44,562 nucleotides of DNA from Verrucomicrobiota bacterium (GTDB lineage Bacteria; Verrucomicrobiota; Verrucomicrobiia; Methylacidiphilales; JBCCWR01). Where the stretch lies: NCBI GenBank assembly GCA_039192515.1, contig JBCCXA010000028.1, forward strand, positions 1 to 44,562. The letters run 5' to 3'. Below the pieces are notes generated by a model, which was not told the origin of the DNA, ran no database searches, and saw only the letters and a program-made list of their open reading frames with translations. Position numbers and translations under genes: made by a program. Of the stretch, positions 1 through 10,020 are shown piece after piece. Position 1 is the stretch's first letter; every line of letters begins with the position of its first letter.

Positions 1-302
1 ATATACTTATCCAGATTTGTTACCTTTAAAGCACTTAGTATTGCTCGATTTTTTATCAACGCCTTGATCGTATAATTTTGATATTTACTTTTTTTGTATA
101 GAGAAACGATGAGATTAAGCCCCACAGAATCTACAAGAGTCGTGTTTGAAAAATCCACAATCAGGGTGTTCCAGTCATCCGTCGCCTCTTTCAATGTATC
201 CGAAATAGACTCATCGATTTCATCCCTATTTTGACTATTTAGTATAATAGGCATCATGATGTGCAATTCTTTTGAATCTTCTTTGTATGAGTAATCTAAC
301 AT
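1..302 (-). CDS. STAS-domain protein (anti-sigma factor antagonist-like), 3' end cut by the window edge
   Basis: An open frame starts at the ATG complementary to 300-302 and runs off the left edge after 100 codons, so the C-terminus is missing. The protein begins MLDYSYKEDSKELHIMMP and holds the STAS signature VDFSNTTLVDSVGLNLIVSL at about residues 51-70. The DSVG turn there is where SpoIIAA-type antagonists carry their phosphorylated serine. Length and layout fit a single-domain STAS protein. In this family the protein binds an anti-sigma factor or switch kinase, and its phosphorylation state decides partner choice. No partner kinase lies in the window, because the gene points out of it. The family call is firm. 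The specific pathway is unknown. Confidence 0.8.
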   Translation of the reverse strand, partial: MLDYSYKEDSKELHIMMPIILNSQNRDEIDESISDTLKEATDDWNTLIVDFSNTTLVDSVGLNLIVSLYKKSKYQNYTIKALIKNRAILSALKVTNLDKY

Positions 303-882
303 TTGTAGTAATCTAGGTGAGGTTTATTTTCTTTTCTAAAACACTCCATCATGGATACTTGTTCTTGAAATTTTCTGTTACGCCCAAGGCATGATATGAT
401 TAACGGCTAGTTGATTGGTTTTTGAGTATGATGCATATACTTCATACAGTTTGGATAACAACAGCATGGTCGAGATTAAGTAGCTTTCAGCATGTGTATT
501 TTTACGATTCGTGAGCAAATAGCGGTTTTATCTAAAGCGTCGAAGTGTTTCTGTTCTATGCAAAGCCTACTTTTAAAAGCTAAAGTTATGCAGTGAGAGA
601 TCATCCATTTCACTGAGACCATATTCTGCTTAACTCTTAGATTCTAAAACTTTTGTGCACATAAATTCTTAAAACGTCATTTATAACTATATTAATCTAA
701 ATAGAAACAAAAAAGTACATTTAAATTTTTTAAATGACAAAAATGTCTAAAAAAATTTAAGAATAAGATCAAAAAAAACTCCGTTTGGCAATTAGCTCTG
801 GATTACATGTTAGAAGTTGAACGAGACGGGTAGCATGCATGACTAGATTAGTTGCTAAGAACCTAGTTAACAGCACAGGATT
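303..882. other. gene-poor gap between the STAS gene and the TonB receptor
   Basis: About 580 bases without a convincing coding frame. It should hold the promoter of the minus-strand STAS gene and the 3' end region of the receptor gene. The clearest structure is an AT-only dyad at 718-736, with arms CATTTAAA and TTTAAATG around three T, in a very AT-rich stretch (about 660-780). No RNA gene or mobile element was recognised. Confidence 0.5.
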
Positions 883-3009
883 TTAGTACCAAATTTTACC
901 CTCTATTCCAAAAGTCTGAGGAGCACCAGGCGTACCGGCATTGGAAGCGGGCTGCTTGTATCCGTAATACAAAGTATCTGTGATATTCTTGCCGTAAAAG
1001 TAAATACCCCAATGATCACTTTCATAGCCAACTCGTATATCCATGAGGCCATAGTCAGCCTGCCTAAATAGTTCTGTGTTCATTTCATCGTAATAGGTGG
1101 AGCCCAAAAATTTCCCATCAATTCGTCCTATGAACCCAGTGGGATGTTTATATTCCGCATACAAATTAATATTGTATTCTGGAACGAAAGGGACTCGCTT
1201 ATTATCTAAGCTAGCGCCTGTGATGGCATCCGAATGACTTGCAAATACAGCCCACGAGTAACCTAGGCCTGCTCCTATTTCTAAATCTTTAATAGGAGTT
1301 GCAGTCAACTCGAACTCTCCACCCCATATTTCAACTTGGTCTGCATTAATAATGGTATAGTCAACAGAACTGATAAATCTCTCAAACTGATAATCCCAGA
1401 CTCGAGAATAAAATAATGCTCCATTCATCAAAACCTCATTTTCTAAAAAAGATTTTTTGAATCCGATATCCGTCATAAGAACGCGTTCAGACGCATAATC
1501 CGTAGAAATCGTGCTTCCTTGGAAAGGCACAAATCCCCCAGCCTTGAAATTATAAGATAAATTAGAATAAAACATTAAAGTATCATCATAATCATAGGCC
1601 ATACCTATATTGGGAGCATAATTGATGAAATCGCCCTTTCGATGAAAGGGCGCTCCAATACCGGAAAAAGTAGTCACATGACTTGATAGTTCTTTTTGCC
1701 GATAATCCAACCGTATGCCTCCCAACATACGTAAATCATTTCTAATAGGGATCGAAATATTTCCAAAAATTGCATAGATATCGCTTTCTAAATCATTCAA
1801 CGCACGATCCATTAAACCTGGGCCAGTAAGATTTCGTGCTAGATTCCATTTAGCATCTTCATTGGAATAGAAAAGACCGGAGGACCACATGAGGTCTGTC
1901 TTAAAATCTCCGACTGAAGATAATCGAAGCTCTTGTGACCAAACCTGTTGATGATTATCAATGGCTTGCAAAACAGCCGGAGCAGGCAAAAAAGTTAAAT
2001 TAACAAGATAAGGATCCAAATCCCATGAGCGATAACTGGTAACTGATAAAAGCTCGTAATAATCTCCGGTATATTTGATCTTGAATCCAGTCATATTGGT
2101 ATTAATAACTGTTATCCCTTCCCGATCTTTAGAGACTGTAAATGGTTGTGTACCTAGACCAATACCCGATAATCTTTGCTCTCCACCTTCGAAGTTTTCA
2201 ATTTGAGAAATGAGGGAGAATTCTAGATACTCATTAAGAAGCCAGCGAAGATGAATCCTTCCCCCAATTCCCTCTTCCGAATCAGGATCTGTATTTAAAA
2301 ATTCATTGTATAAATATCCATCTCTTCTTTCATAAAACCCCGAAAAGCCCATAAATAGTTTTTCATTTACCGCTGGCCCAGAAATGCCAAGAGAATATTT
2401 TTGCTGATTATAGCTTCCATATAATGCCGATGCCGTTGCTTGGGCAAAATTTTCGGGTTCATTTGTATACTGGAGAAGGACACCTGCCTCACTATTCAGC
2501 CCATAATGGCTGGCCTGATGGCCTCTTTTGACAATGACATGAGAAAGATTGGGAACCTCACTAGAATTGGTTACCACTTGCCCAATTGGAATATCATCCA
2601 AGTAAATAGCTACTGGCGAGTCTGAAAAAAACACTGTATTTACTAACCCCCTCATACCAAAAATAGAATTAAAAGCCCTACTTCCAGCATGCTGATTTGA
2701 TAGATTAGGAAATGATGAAAATATTTCTTCCAAGTCATGAATTGCTTGAGAGCTTTGATGGCTAAAAGATATGACGCTGCTGCTGTTAGGTAAGGAATCT
2801 TGGTCTAATTCACTCACAGCATTTACGGTAATGTCTGGAAGTGCAGTGACTAAGTCATCATCAGGTAAATATGTCGGATATATGTGGTTGTGGTCTCGAT
2901 CTGTAGACTCAACATCATGATTGCCTTTTGATATTTCTATTGCTAGAAAAATGAAAAAAACCACTTTAATCATATAATGGCAGTGATTAATTATCAAATT
3001 TTCCAACAT
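883..3009 (-). CDS. TonB-dependent outer-membrane receptor
   Basis: A 708-residue protein of the size and order expected for a TonB-dependent receptor. An N-terminal hydrophobic segment (VVFFIFLAIEI) acts as signal peptide. A possible TonB-box-like stretch (PDITVNAVSELDQ) is followed by a plug domain (about residues 90-190, with GMRGLVNTVFFSDSPVAIYLDD and VIVKRG) and a beta-barrel rich in alternating aromatic residues. The chain ends in the aromatic Tyr typical of outer-membrane barrels. Such receptors import siderophores, cobalamin or glycans with TonB/ExbBD energy. The barrel resembles the FecA/CirA-like class, but the ligand cannot be read. The start is uncertain: an inner Met at codon 13 (2973) gives a cleaner signal peptide. 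The gene is divergent from the acyl ligase gene at 3300, with no transporter genes beside it. Confidence 0.85.
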   Translation of the reverse strand: MLENLIINHCHYMIKVVFFIFLAIEISKGNHDVESTDRDHNHIYPTYLPDDDLVTALPDITVNAVSELDQDSLPNSSSVISFSHQSSQAIHDLEEIFSSFPNLSNQHAGSRAFNSIFGMRGLVNTVFFSDSPVAIYLDDIPIGQVVTNSSEVPNLSHVIVKRGHQASHYGLNSEAGVLLQYTNEPENFAQATASALYGSYNQQKYSLGISGPAVNEKLFMGFSGFYERRDGYLYNEFLNTDPDSEEGIGGRIHLRWLLNEYLEFSLISQIENFEGGEQRLSGIGLGTQPFTVSKDREGITVINTNMTGFKIKYTGDYYELLSVTSYRSWDLDPYLVNLTFLPAPAVLQAIDNHQQVWSQELRLSSVGDFKTDLMWSSGLFYSNEDAKWNLARNLTGPGLMDRALNDLESDIYAIFGNISIPIRNDLRMLGGIRLDYRQKELSSHVTTFSGIGAPFHRKGDFINYAPNIGMAYDYDDTLMFYSNLSYNFKAGGFVPFQGSTISTDYASERVLMTDIGFKKSFLENEVLMNGALFYSRVWDYQFERFISSVDYTIINADQVEIWGGEFELTATPIKDLEIGAGLGYSWAVFASHSDAITGASLDNKRVPFVPEYNINLYAEYKHPTGFIGRIDGKFLGSTYYDEMNTELFRQADYGLMDIRVGYESDHWGIYFYGKNITDTLYYGYKQPASNAGTPGAPQTFGIEGKIWY

Positions 3010-3299
3010 TAGTCTTTTTCTATTGCTTATTCTACTTCAATGAAATAAAGCAGTAATATTCCATAAGCCCGAATATAGTCCTCCAATTAAAGGTTGGTTT
3101 TATAGAATAAAATTTCGCGTAAATATAGATAAAAGAAAAAGATGAAATGACAATGCATTGTAAATTGAATGTGCGGATATCAAAATTGAGGTTGCTTGCC
3201 CTGTCCCATTTAGAATACACGAAATCTTAGGAGTCTAAATATGGCTCTTCGATATATCTTAAGTATACCATCGATTCATAAAGCCATGAGCTCCTTATC

Positions 3300-5030
3300 A
3301 TGAATACCTCGCGAATCTCAGACCCTCATTTAGTTTCACTCTTGGAGAAACAAAGTAGCCAAACGCCTAATGATGACTACCTATTTTACAAAAAGAACGA
3401 AACATATCACCCCCTCACTTATAGTGATACCTGGAAAATGGTTGAGCTAGCTTCTTCCAGATTACTGCAGTTTAATATACAAAAGGGAGACCGAATCTGC
3501 GTGATCGCTAGCACGTCCCCTGAGTGGGAAATCATTAATTATGCCATCCTCTTAATTGGTTGTGTGACCGTCGGAATAGCTAATAGCTCGAGTAAAGATA
3601 GTGTTCAAAGCATTGTGAATGACTGCGGAGCATCCCTCGTTGTTTATGAAACCCGATCCGATAGCGATTTATCCAAGTCCTTTCGGCTACCCTCCGCAAC
3701 TCTAAGATCACTCATTCCAGATCTTGGACAAGGTCAAGGACTTCAGGATCGAGTAAATAGACCATTGTTAAGCTCGGATGACCCCGCAACCATCATCTAC
3801 ACTTCTGGGACAACTGGATTGCCCAAGGGTATCTTGTACACCCATGAACAGCTTTTGTTAGGAGCTAGAGCTATCCTAAATGCATTCCCAGCACCCAGAG
3901 GATCCAACCTTATTTGCTGGCTGCCTTTAGCTCACATGTACCAGCGAATTATGAATCTTTATGGGCTTTTGTTAGGTGCAAAGATCTTCTTTGTTAGGGA
4001 CCCTAAGTTCATTATAAACGAATGCAAGTGTGTGCATCCTTATTTATTTTCTGCGGTACCTTCCTTTTATAATCAGATCTATGATGAATTTTTAAAAGAG
4101 TTGTCGATGGAGCGTGCGACTTCCCAATCTATCATGAGAAAATATTTGAGCATTTCATCTTACAAGCACTTCAACACACACAGGGTGGCAAAATTGCTTA
4201 AAAATACTCCCCTGACCCTACTCAAAAAATATCGCAATCTTCTAGGGACAAAGCTTGAATATCCACTAACTGGATCCGCACCAACACCTTCTGCAACATT
4301 GGCTTTTTTTCATGCCTTAGGTATACCCCTATATGAAGGCTACGCTATGAGTGAAAACACTATTCCTATCTCAATAAGTAATCCCCAGAACTATAAAATG
4401 GAAACCGTGGGCAGACCTGTAGTTGATAACCATTTTAAAATCTCCAAAGATGGAGAAATTCTTGTTAAAGGAAGAGGTATATTCCGTGGTTACTATAACG
4501 ACTTGAATTCTGACCGGTTTTTTACCTCGGATAACTATTTTAAGACAAATGATCTGGGTTACTTAGATTCTCAAAAATTCCTTCGTCTTACTGGTAGAAA
4601 AAGTGATATCATCAAAACTTCTACGGGTAGAAAAATTGCTCCTACCAAGATAGAAGCTCTGGTTCAGGATCACCCCGATATCTCACATTGCTTGGTTCAT
4701 GGGAATAATCAAAAATTTTTAATAGGCCTTATCGCTTATGGAAAAGTGTCTTATCCTCCTCAGAAAGACTTATTTCAGTATGCAGAAGAAAGGTTGACTA
4801 ATCATATTCATGAAATTAATCAAAAACTAAGCAAACAAGAACAGGTTTGGATCTGGGGAATCATATATGGCAGCTTTTCTATTCAGCGTAAAGAGATCAC
4901 CCCCACATTAAAATTGCGTAGAAATAGTATTATTGATAACTACAAACAGCTGGTCAGTGAATTATATCAGATAGAAATGAAAATAACCGAGGAAGTCTCC
5001 CCACATTTCCTTCATCACAGGCCCTCATAA
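3300..5030 (+). CDS. acyl-adenylate-forming ligase (long-chain acyl-CoA synthetase family)
   Basis: A 576-residue member of the ANL superfamily, closest in layout to FAA1-type long-chain acyl-CoA synthetases. Visible motifs are the phosphate-binding loop YTSGTTGLPKG (residues 167-177), WLPLAHMYQR (208-217), YEGYAMSENT (345-354), TNDLGY (416-421), the hinge TGRKSDIIKT (431-440), and a C-terminal catalytic-Lys region EITPTLKLRR. The enzyme should activate a fatty acid with ATP to an acyl-AMP and pass it to CoA or a carrier protein. Family length is usually near 600, so the protein is complete. The reductase gene follows 25 bases later, which suggests a joint acid-to-aldehyde or alcohol route. 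The substrate and acceptor are not visible, and no acyl-carrier gene is nearby. The ATG directly follows the divergent intergenic region shared with the TonB receptor. Confidence 0.88.
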   Translation: MNTSRISDPHLVSLLEKQSSQTPNDDYLFYKKNETYHPLTYSDTWKMVELASSRLLQFNIQKGDRICVIASTSPEWEIINYAILLIGCVTVGIANSSSKDSVQSIVNDCGASLVVYETRSDSDLSKSFRLPSATLRSLIPDLGQGQGLQDRVNRPLLSSDDPATIIYTSGTTGLPKGILYTHEQLLLGARAILNAFPAPRGSNLICWLPLAHMYQRIMNLYGLLLGAKIFFVRDPKFIINECKCVHPYLFSAVPSFYNQIYDEFLKELSMERATSQSIMRKYLSISSYKHFNTHRVAKLLKNTPLTLLKKYRNLLGTKLEYPLTGSAPTPSATLAFFHALGIPLYEGYAMSENTIPISISNPQNYKMETVGRPVVDNHFKISKDGEILVKGRGIFRGYYNDLNSDRFFTSDNYFKTNDLGYLDSQKFLRLTGRKSDIIKTSTGRKIAPTKIEALVQDHPDISHCLVHGNNQKFLIGLIAYGKVSYPPQKDLFQYAEERLTNHIHEINQKLSKQEQVWIWGIIYGSFSIQRKEITPTLKLRRNSIIDNYKQLVSELYQIEMKITEEVSPHFLHHRPS

Positions 5031-5054
5031 AAACATCAAAATTTTTTTGATCCA

Positions 5055-6182
5055 TTGCCAATGAAAACCATTTTCATCACAGGAGCTGCTGGAGTGATTG
5101 GAAGCTCTATAGCTGAGTATCTCTTAAAGAAAACTGATAATTCCATTGTGTTATTACTCAGAGCCCATTCAAAAGAGCACTTAGAGGAGAGAATTTCGTC
5201 TCTGGCAGCATTTTGGGGCCTATCAAAAACAGCACTCCTAAAAAACAAAAGAATTGTCCTATTGGCAGGAGATCTTAGTCAAAAGAAATTTGGCCTTTCT
5301 AATGAGCAATATAAGCAACTTAGCTACAGGGTGACCCACATAATTCATTCTGCAGGCCATGTAAAACTTAGTCAAACCTTGTCTGAGGCAAGGGCCAACA
5401 GTGTCTCTCTCTTAGAGAACGTATTGTCCTTTGTAAATGATTGTAAACATCATGAGTTCAAAAAAGTTGAATATATCAGCACGATTGGGGTAGCAGGCAA
5501 AGCTCCAGGTACCATTCCCGAAAAAAGGCTCTATAATAAACATGGTTTTAACAACTATTATGAGCAAGCAAAATATGAGTGCGAAGAAAGGTTGTTCCAG
5601 GAGATAGAAGAGGGGATTCCAATTACCATTCATCGACCCAGCATGGTTGTAGGAGACTCTAAATCCGGGAAGATTATTAATTTTCAAATTTTCTATTATC
5701 TCTGCGAATATTTTTCTGGGGCTTATTCAAATGGCATACTACCCGATACAAAATTATTCAAACTTGATATTATTCCGTCAGACTATATCTCAAAAGCAGT
5801 GACAATTTCCATGGATGATGATCTCACAGTAGGTCAAATTTTTCATTTATGCTCGGGGAACCAACATGCCATTATACTAAACGATTTAAATCAGCTAGTT
5901 GAACCCTCGTTTCAAAGTCAGTCAAAAAAACAGCCTTTTGTAATCAAAATCCCTATAGATCTCATGAGACTGTATGCGAAAGTAGCTCCCTTATGGATCC
6001 GCAACACTAAGAGAAAAAAAGCTCTAGCCGCTAGCTCTTATTTTCTCCCTTACATGAAAAACGTCCAAATCTTTAATACAATTATGACGGAAAAATACTT
6101 TAAAGAAAAAAATATACTTATACCGAATCCCAAAGATTATATAACCCCTATCCTAAGCTACTACATGCATCATAAAAAATAA
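5055..6182 (+). CDS. NAD(P)-dependent acyl/thioester reductase-like SDR (Male-sterility/NAD_binding_4 type)
   Basis: A 375-residue extended short-chain dehydrogenase. The Rossmann motif TGAAGVIG lies at about residues 10-17, an acidic GDLS follows the third strand, the NNxS-like region is HSAGHVKL, and the catalytic Tyr-Lys pair is YYEQAK (about residue 175). The pattern DLS-KFGLS-, HRPSMVVGDSKSGK and the DIIPSDYIS segment fit the NAD_binding_4 family, which includes fatty acyl-CoA reductases and the thioester reductase domains of NRPSs and carboxylic acid reductases. Such enzymes release acyl thioesters as aldehydes or alcohols using NAD(P)H. Together with the ligase 25 bases upstream it could reduce an activated fatty acid. 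The final product is inference. A 122-base gap separates it from the ketosynthase-like gene. Confidence 0.8.
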   Translation: MPMKTIFITGAAGVIGSSIAEYLLKKTDNSIVLLLRAHSKEHLEERISSLAAFWGLSKTALLKNKRIVLLAGDLSQKKFGLSNEQYKQLSYRVTHIIHSAGHVKLSQTLSEARANSVSLLENVLSFVNDCKHHEFKKVEYISTIGVAGKAPGTIPEKRLYNKHGFNNYYEQAKYECEERLFQEIEEGIPITIHRPSMVVGDSKSGKIINFQIFYYLCEYFSGAYSNGILPDTKLFKLDIIPSDYISKAVTISMDDDLTVGQIFHLCSGNQHAIILNDLNQLVEPSFQSQSKKQPFVIKIPIDLMRLYAKVAPLWIRNTKRKKALAASSYFLPYMKNVQIFNTIMTEKYFKEKNILIPNPKDYITPILSYYMHHKK

Positions 6183-6304
6183 AAATACCCTAAATACTGG
6201 CTTTCTACATTATAAAACTCTTACCTATTCGCTTATATGTGCTTTATTAAATATTTAAATAACAGTAGTGTCACAAATTTTAAGCAACATGAGCTTCAAA
6301 GCGG

Positions 6305-7549
6305 ATGGTTTATAATAAAAATAGAGTCGTTGTTACTGGTTTGGGTGTTTTAGCTCCTAATGGTATTGGCATCAATCCATTTTGGAGAACTTTAATTGAA
6401 GGGAAAAGTTCGATCGGAACAGTAACACACTTTGATGCTAGTAAGCTGAAATCGCGTATTGCAGGTGAAATAAAAAATTTTAAGCCAGAAGATTATATTC
6501 CCAAGAAATCTAAGCCTCATCGACTCGCTCGGCATACTCAGCTTGCCATTGCTGCAAGTTTACTAGCCATTAAAGATGCAACGCTGACATCTGAATTATT
6601 AGCGGAATTTGCTCCAATACTTGTTCTAACAGGGGTTAGCACAAGTGCTCTTGATTTGCTTTATAGATCGGCTAGCACCATGGAGAAGCATGGCTATAGC
6701 CATGCGACCCCTTATGTTGTCAGTGGAACTCCCCCGCAGGCTATTGCCAGCTCTATTTCAGACTTAATTAACGTGCGCTGTCAAAGTGTCACTGTTTCTA
6801 CGGCATGTGCGGCAGGTTTAGACGCCATCGGCCAGGCCTATCAGGAAATTAAAAGCGGAAAAGCGGAAATCGCTGTTACAGGAGGCGCCGACGCTCCCAT
6901 TTCGCCAGTTCCTTTTGCAAATTTAGCTGCAGCAGGTATGGCCTCTTCCCAAAATAATGCCCCTGAAAAGGCTAGCAGGCCCTTTGATGCCAAAAGGGAT
7001 TCAGGTATCATCTCTGAAGGAGCAGGCATTGTGATTTTAGAAAATCTTGAAACCGCAATAGCTAGAGGAAACAGGCCTTACTTAGAAATCAAAGGGTATG
7101 CCTCCAACATGGATACAGATTCAAGTCAACCTGCTTCAGGACTTGCTGGTGCTATGGAGATGGCTCTTGCAAATGCAGCAAAAACCTATTTAGACATTGA
7201 TTATATTTCCGCTTGGGGGCCAAGTCATCCTATACTTGATAGGGTAGAAACCGAAATGATTAAAAAAATTTTTCATAAGAAAGCCTATAGTATTCCTGTT
7301 AGTTCCATTAAGGGGGTGATTGGTAATCCTCTTGCCGCCGCCGGTGCAATTCAATTAATATCTTGCGCACTGGCCATAAGAAATAAAGAAATACCACCCA
7401 CGGCAAACTATGAATTTCCCGATGAGTACTGTGATCTGGATTACGTTCCAGTAAAAAGCCGTAAGATCAATATCCGTTCTGCGCTTGTCAATGCTCATGG
7501 AATCGGCGGTGGCAATAGTTCTTTGATTGTCGAAAGCTTTGAGTCATGA
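6305..7549 (+). CDS. KAS I/II-fold protein with lost catalytic histidines (degenerate beta-ketoacyl synthase)
   Basis: A 414-residue protein with the full thiolase fold of FabF-type ketosynthases: VVVTGLGVLAPNGIG at the start, the nucleophile-elbow STACAAG with Cys168, and a C-terminal GIGGGNSS loop. The two histidines that decarboxylate malonyl-ACP are missing. The segment normally read AHGTSTPLGD is AWGPSHPILD, so the first His is Trp304. The segment normally KSMTGHLLGAAGA is KGVIGNPLAAAGA, so the second is Asn341. The structural Lys (SSIKG) is kept. From known ketosynthase chemistry, such a protein could accept or transfer an acyl group on Cys168 but should not condense normally. It differs from chain-length factors, which lose the Cys. 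Its stop overlaps the start of the sensor kinase gene (ATGA), suggesting a shared role. Function unproven: acyl transfer, acyl sensing or altered catalysis are all open. Confidence 0.85.
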   Translation: MVYNKNRVVVTGLGVLAPNGIGINPFWRTLIEGKSSIGTVTHFDASKLKSRIAGEIKNFKPEDYIPKKSKPHRLARHTQLAIAASLLAIKDATLTSELLAEFAPILVLTGVSTSALDLLYRSASTMEKHGYSHATPYVVSGTPPQAIASSISDLINVRCQSVTVSTACAAGLDAIGQAYQEIKSGKAEIAVTGGADAPISPVPFANLAAAGMASSQNNAPEKASRPFDAKRDSGIISEGAGIVILENLETAIARGNRPYLEIKGYASNMDTDSSQPASGLAGAMEMALANAAKTYLDIDYISAWGPSHPILDRVETEMIKKIFHKKAYSIPVSSIKGVIGNPLAAAGAIQLISCALAIRNKEIPPTANYEFPDEYCDLDYVPVKSRKINIRSALVNAHGIGGGNSSLIVESFES

Positions 7550-10020
7550 GTACTCTCACGCTGATATTAATAGGCGCGATTATATTAAATCTCTCCATCT
7601 CACTGATCGTTTATTTGAACAACCCTAAAAGAGGAACAAACCAACAATTCTTGACGCTCGGTTTTGCCATTACCGGTTGGCTAACAACTTATGCATTTAT
7701 ATTCTCACAAACATCTCCAGGGGGTGCGGCGTTTTGGATTCAAACCTCAGGAGCTATTGGCAGTTTTGTTGTCGTAGCCTTTAATCTTCTACGTTTGGCT
7801 ATTTTATTTCCTAATCTATCCATCTTTAAACTCTATCAAAAATCATTCTTCTGGCTCGTCCTCTACCTTTTAACTGCTATCTACTGCTATACACCTTTGT
7901 ATATTCAAGGCGCTATCATACCGAAAGAAGGAGTGCCTAACATTGTTCATGGTCAAGCTTCCTTATGGTTGTTACTGTATTTTTTGATTTCCTTAAGTTT
8001 TTTAATCAAAAACATTATTTACAACATTAGGTCAACCCAAGGCATACAAAAAGAGGAGCTTAAATATGTTCTGACTGGGTTGGTTTCACTTTTATGTGTA
8101 GGGATTTTTCTTGCAGTGTTATTACCAAGAATCACGCAACACTACCAATCCACTATCCTTGCACCTCTTTGGGTTATTCTCATGAATAGCTTTATTGCCT
8201 ATGGTATTGCGACAAAAGAAATCATGGATGTTGGCGGTATTTTCCGACGAATACTGGCTTATGCCATCCTATTAGCTTATTTGCTTATTGTCTATACCAC
8301 TACGTGGTGGGTTTCTTCCATGGTATTGAATTTCTTTGATGGCAAGAGTTCCTTTACTCCCCATTTAATTGCTGCGGTTATTTCTGTCTTGTCCATGAGT
8401 AGGGCTAAAAGCTTTCTTCAAGTATTCGTTAATAAACTATTTATCAACATTCATGAAATTGATCTGAAACAAGAAATTCAAAAAGTGGATAGCATACTGC
8501 CCCAAATCACCACAACAAAGGACTTGCTTGAAAAAGTCTCACAGGGACTAACCCGCTCTGCAGGAACAGATAAAATATCCATCTTTCTTTTTAACCAAGG
8601 TCATTTACAAAATGTCTATTCAACATTCATTAAACCTCATAATACCTCATTCGATGTTGAAGCCCCTTTACCTAGCATACTAAGAAAAACTCAAACGCCT
8701 CTGCATAGGCAACTCATCCCTCGCTTCAAGCCTAGTAAAGAGCTTACAATTATTGATCAACTTCTCAGTGAACTAGATGCCTCACTGGCCATAGGCATTC
8801 ATACTAAAGGCGAAATAAAGGGTCTCATTCTCATGGCTGAACGCCTATCTGGCAAAATGTATACACGTAGCGATCTAGAGGCACTGCAAATTCTAACGAA
8901 CCGCATCGCGACCGCTTTAGAAAATGCACAGCTTTATACAGCAGTTGAAAATGCCAAAATTTATAACGATATTCTACTGGAGAATCTCGTTAGTGGAATT
9001 ATCGCTATAGACAATTCCAAAGAAGTAAAAATTCTTAATGCAGAAGCTCAGAGACTACTCGACCAAAATCTTTCTTCTACCAATAATCTGGTGACGCAGG
9101 ATCTCCCTGATGCTATCCAAGGGTTTATAAAAGAAATTTATCTGAATAAACAGGAAAAGGCTAGAAACGAGATTGAATTAGTATCAGAAAATGGAATCAC
9201 TCGCTATTTACAAATCGGAGGCTCCATACTTAAAGATCAAACAGGAGGTAATCTCGGAACTATCCTCATTTTACATGATGTATCAGCCATTAAAGAACTC
9301 GAGCAGCATGTAAAGCATTCTGAGAAACTTGCTACCATAGGCAAACTTTCTGCAAGCATGGTCCATGAAATAAAGAATCCTTTGGTTGCTATCAAAACAT
9401 TTACACAACTTATTCCAGAACGAAGGAATGATGAGGAATTTATTAAGTCATTTTCTCATCTTGTGGGAAAGGAAGTAGATAGAATTGAAAAAACGATCAA
9501 AGGTCTGCTGGAGTACACAAAGCCATCGAAACCTTATTTCCAAACTATCAGTCTTCATCTTGTGCTCAAAGAGGTTACTAGCCTTCTCAATGCTCAGATA
9601 AGTAAACACCGAATTCAATTATCACTGGCATTGAACGCGGAAGATGACTTTATCAAAGCCGACCAAGACCAACTCAAACAAATATTTGTAAACCTTCTCC
9701 TTAACTCATGTGACGCCATGAAAGAAGAAGGTAAGATCTTGATCATTACTCACCCTCAAAAAAACTCCACCAGAGCTTCTCGCAAGGCTATCAAGATGAC
9801 CATAGAAGATAATGGAGAGGGTATCCCTAAAGAAAACCTTGAAAACATTTTTGATCCTTTTTTTACTACTAAACGAACTGGAACTGGATTGGGACTTTCT
9901 CTAACGTACAATCTCGTCATGGCCCATAATGGTAAGATACGAGTAGAAAGTGCAATGAGTCGGGGAACCTCTTTTCATTTAGAATTTCCTCTGAAAAACA
10001 AAGCTAATAGAAATGAATAG
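7546..10020 (+). CDS. membrane sensor histidine kinase, 7TM-type N-terminus with GAF and PAS domains
   Basis: An 824-residue kinase. Residues 1-300 hold about eight hydrophobic helices resembling the 7TM histidine-kinase N-terminal region (as in PrsK-type kinases). A GAF-like domain follows (about 315-470), then a PAS domain (about 475-585), HisKA with the phospho-acceptor His607 in [13 protein letters not shown], and a complete HATPase with N-box [11 protein letters not shown]1 DNGEGIP, F-box FDPFFTTK and G2 GTGLGLSL. All catalytic boxes are intact, so it should autophosphorylate and feed a receiver, most likely the regulator at 12055. It overlaps the ketosynthase-like gene by 4 bases and the next gene by 8, so the block is probably translationally coupled. 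The signal is unknown. The neighbouring acyl enzymes make a lipid-derived or envelope cue a reasonable guess. Confidence 0.9.
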   Translation: MSTLTLILIGAIILNLSISLIVYLNNPKRGTNQQFLTLGFAITGWLTTYAFIFSQTSPGGAAFWIQTSGAIGSFVVVAFNLLRLAILFPNLSIFKLYQKSFFWLVLYLLTAIYCYTPLYIQGAIIPKEGVPNIVHGQASLWLLLYFLISLSFLIKNIIYNIRSTQGIQKEELKYVLTGLVSLLCVGIFLAVLLPRITQHYQSTILAPLWVILMNSFIAYGIATKEIMDVGGIFRRILAYAILLAYLLIVYTTTWWVSSMVLNFFDGKSSFTPHLIAAVISVLSMSRAKSFLQVFVNKLFINIHEIDLKQEIQKVDSILPQITTTKDLLEKVSQGLTRSAGTDKISIFLFNQGHLQNVYSTFIKPHNTSFDVEAPLPSILRKTQTPLHRQLIPRFKPSKELTIIDQLLSELDASLAIGIHTKGEIKGLILMAERLSGKMYTRSDLEALQILTNRIATALENAQLYTAVENAKIYNDILLENLVSGIIAIDNSKEVKILNAEAQRLLDQNLSSTNNLVTQDLPDAIQGFIKEIYLNKQEKARNEIELVSENGITRYLQIGGSILKDQTGGNLGTILILHDVSAIKELEQHVKHSEKLATIGKLSASMVHEIKNPLVAIKTFTQLIPERRNDEEFIKSFSHLVGKEVDRIEKTIKGLLEYTKPSKPYFQTISLHLVLKEVTSLLNAQISKHRIQLSLALNAEDDFIKADQDQLKQIFVNLLLNSCDAMKEEGKILIITHPQKNSTRASRKAIKMTIEDNGEGIPKENLENIFDPFFTTKRTGTGLGLSLTYNLVMAHNGKIRVESAMSRGTSFHLEFPLKNKANRNE

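Noticed and set aside
389..404. The sequence AAGGCATGATATGATT also occurs near 43777, suggesting a repeat
   Set aside because: Match is about 16 bases only with unrelated flanks, and the second copy is inside a coding region; likely chance.
3032..3220. A 62-codon minus-strand frame in the gap before the TonB receptor
   Set aside because: No start signal or recognisable sequence; lies in the divergent promoter region.
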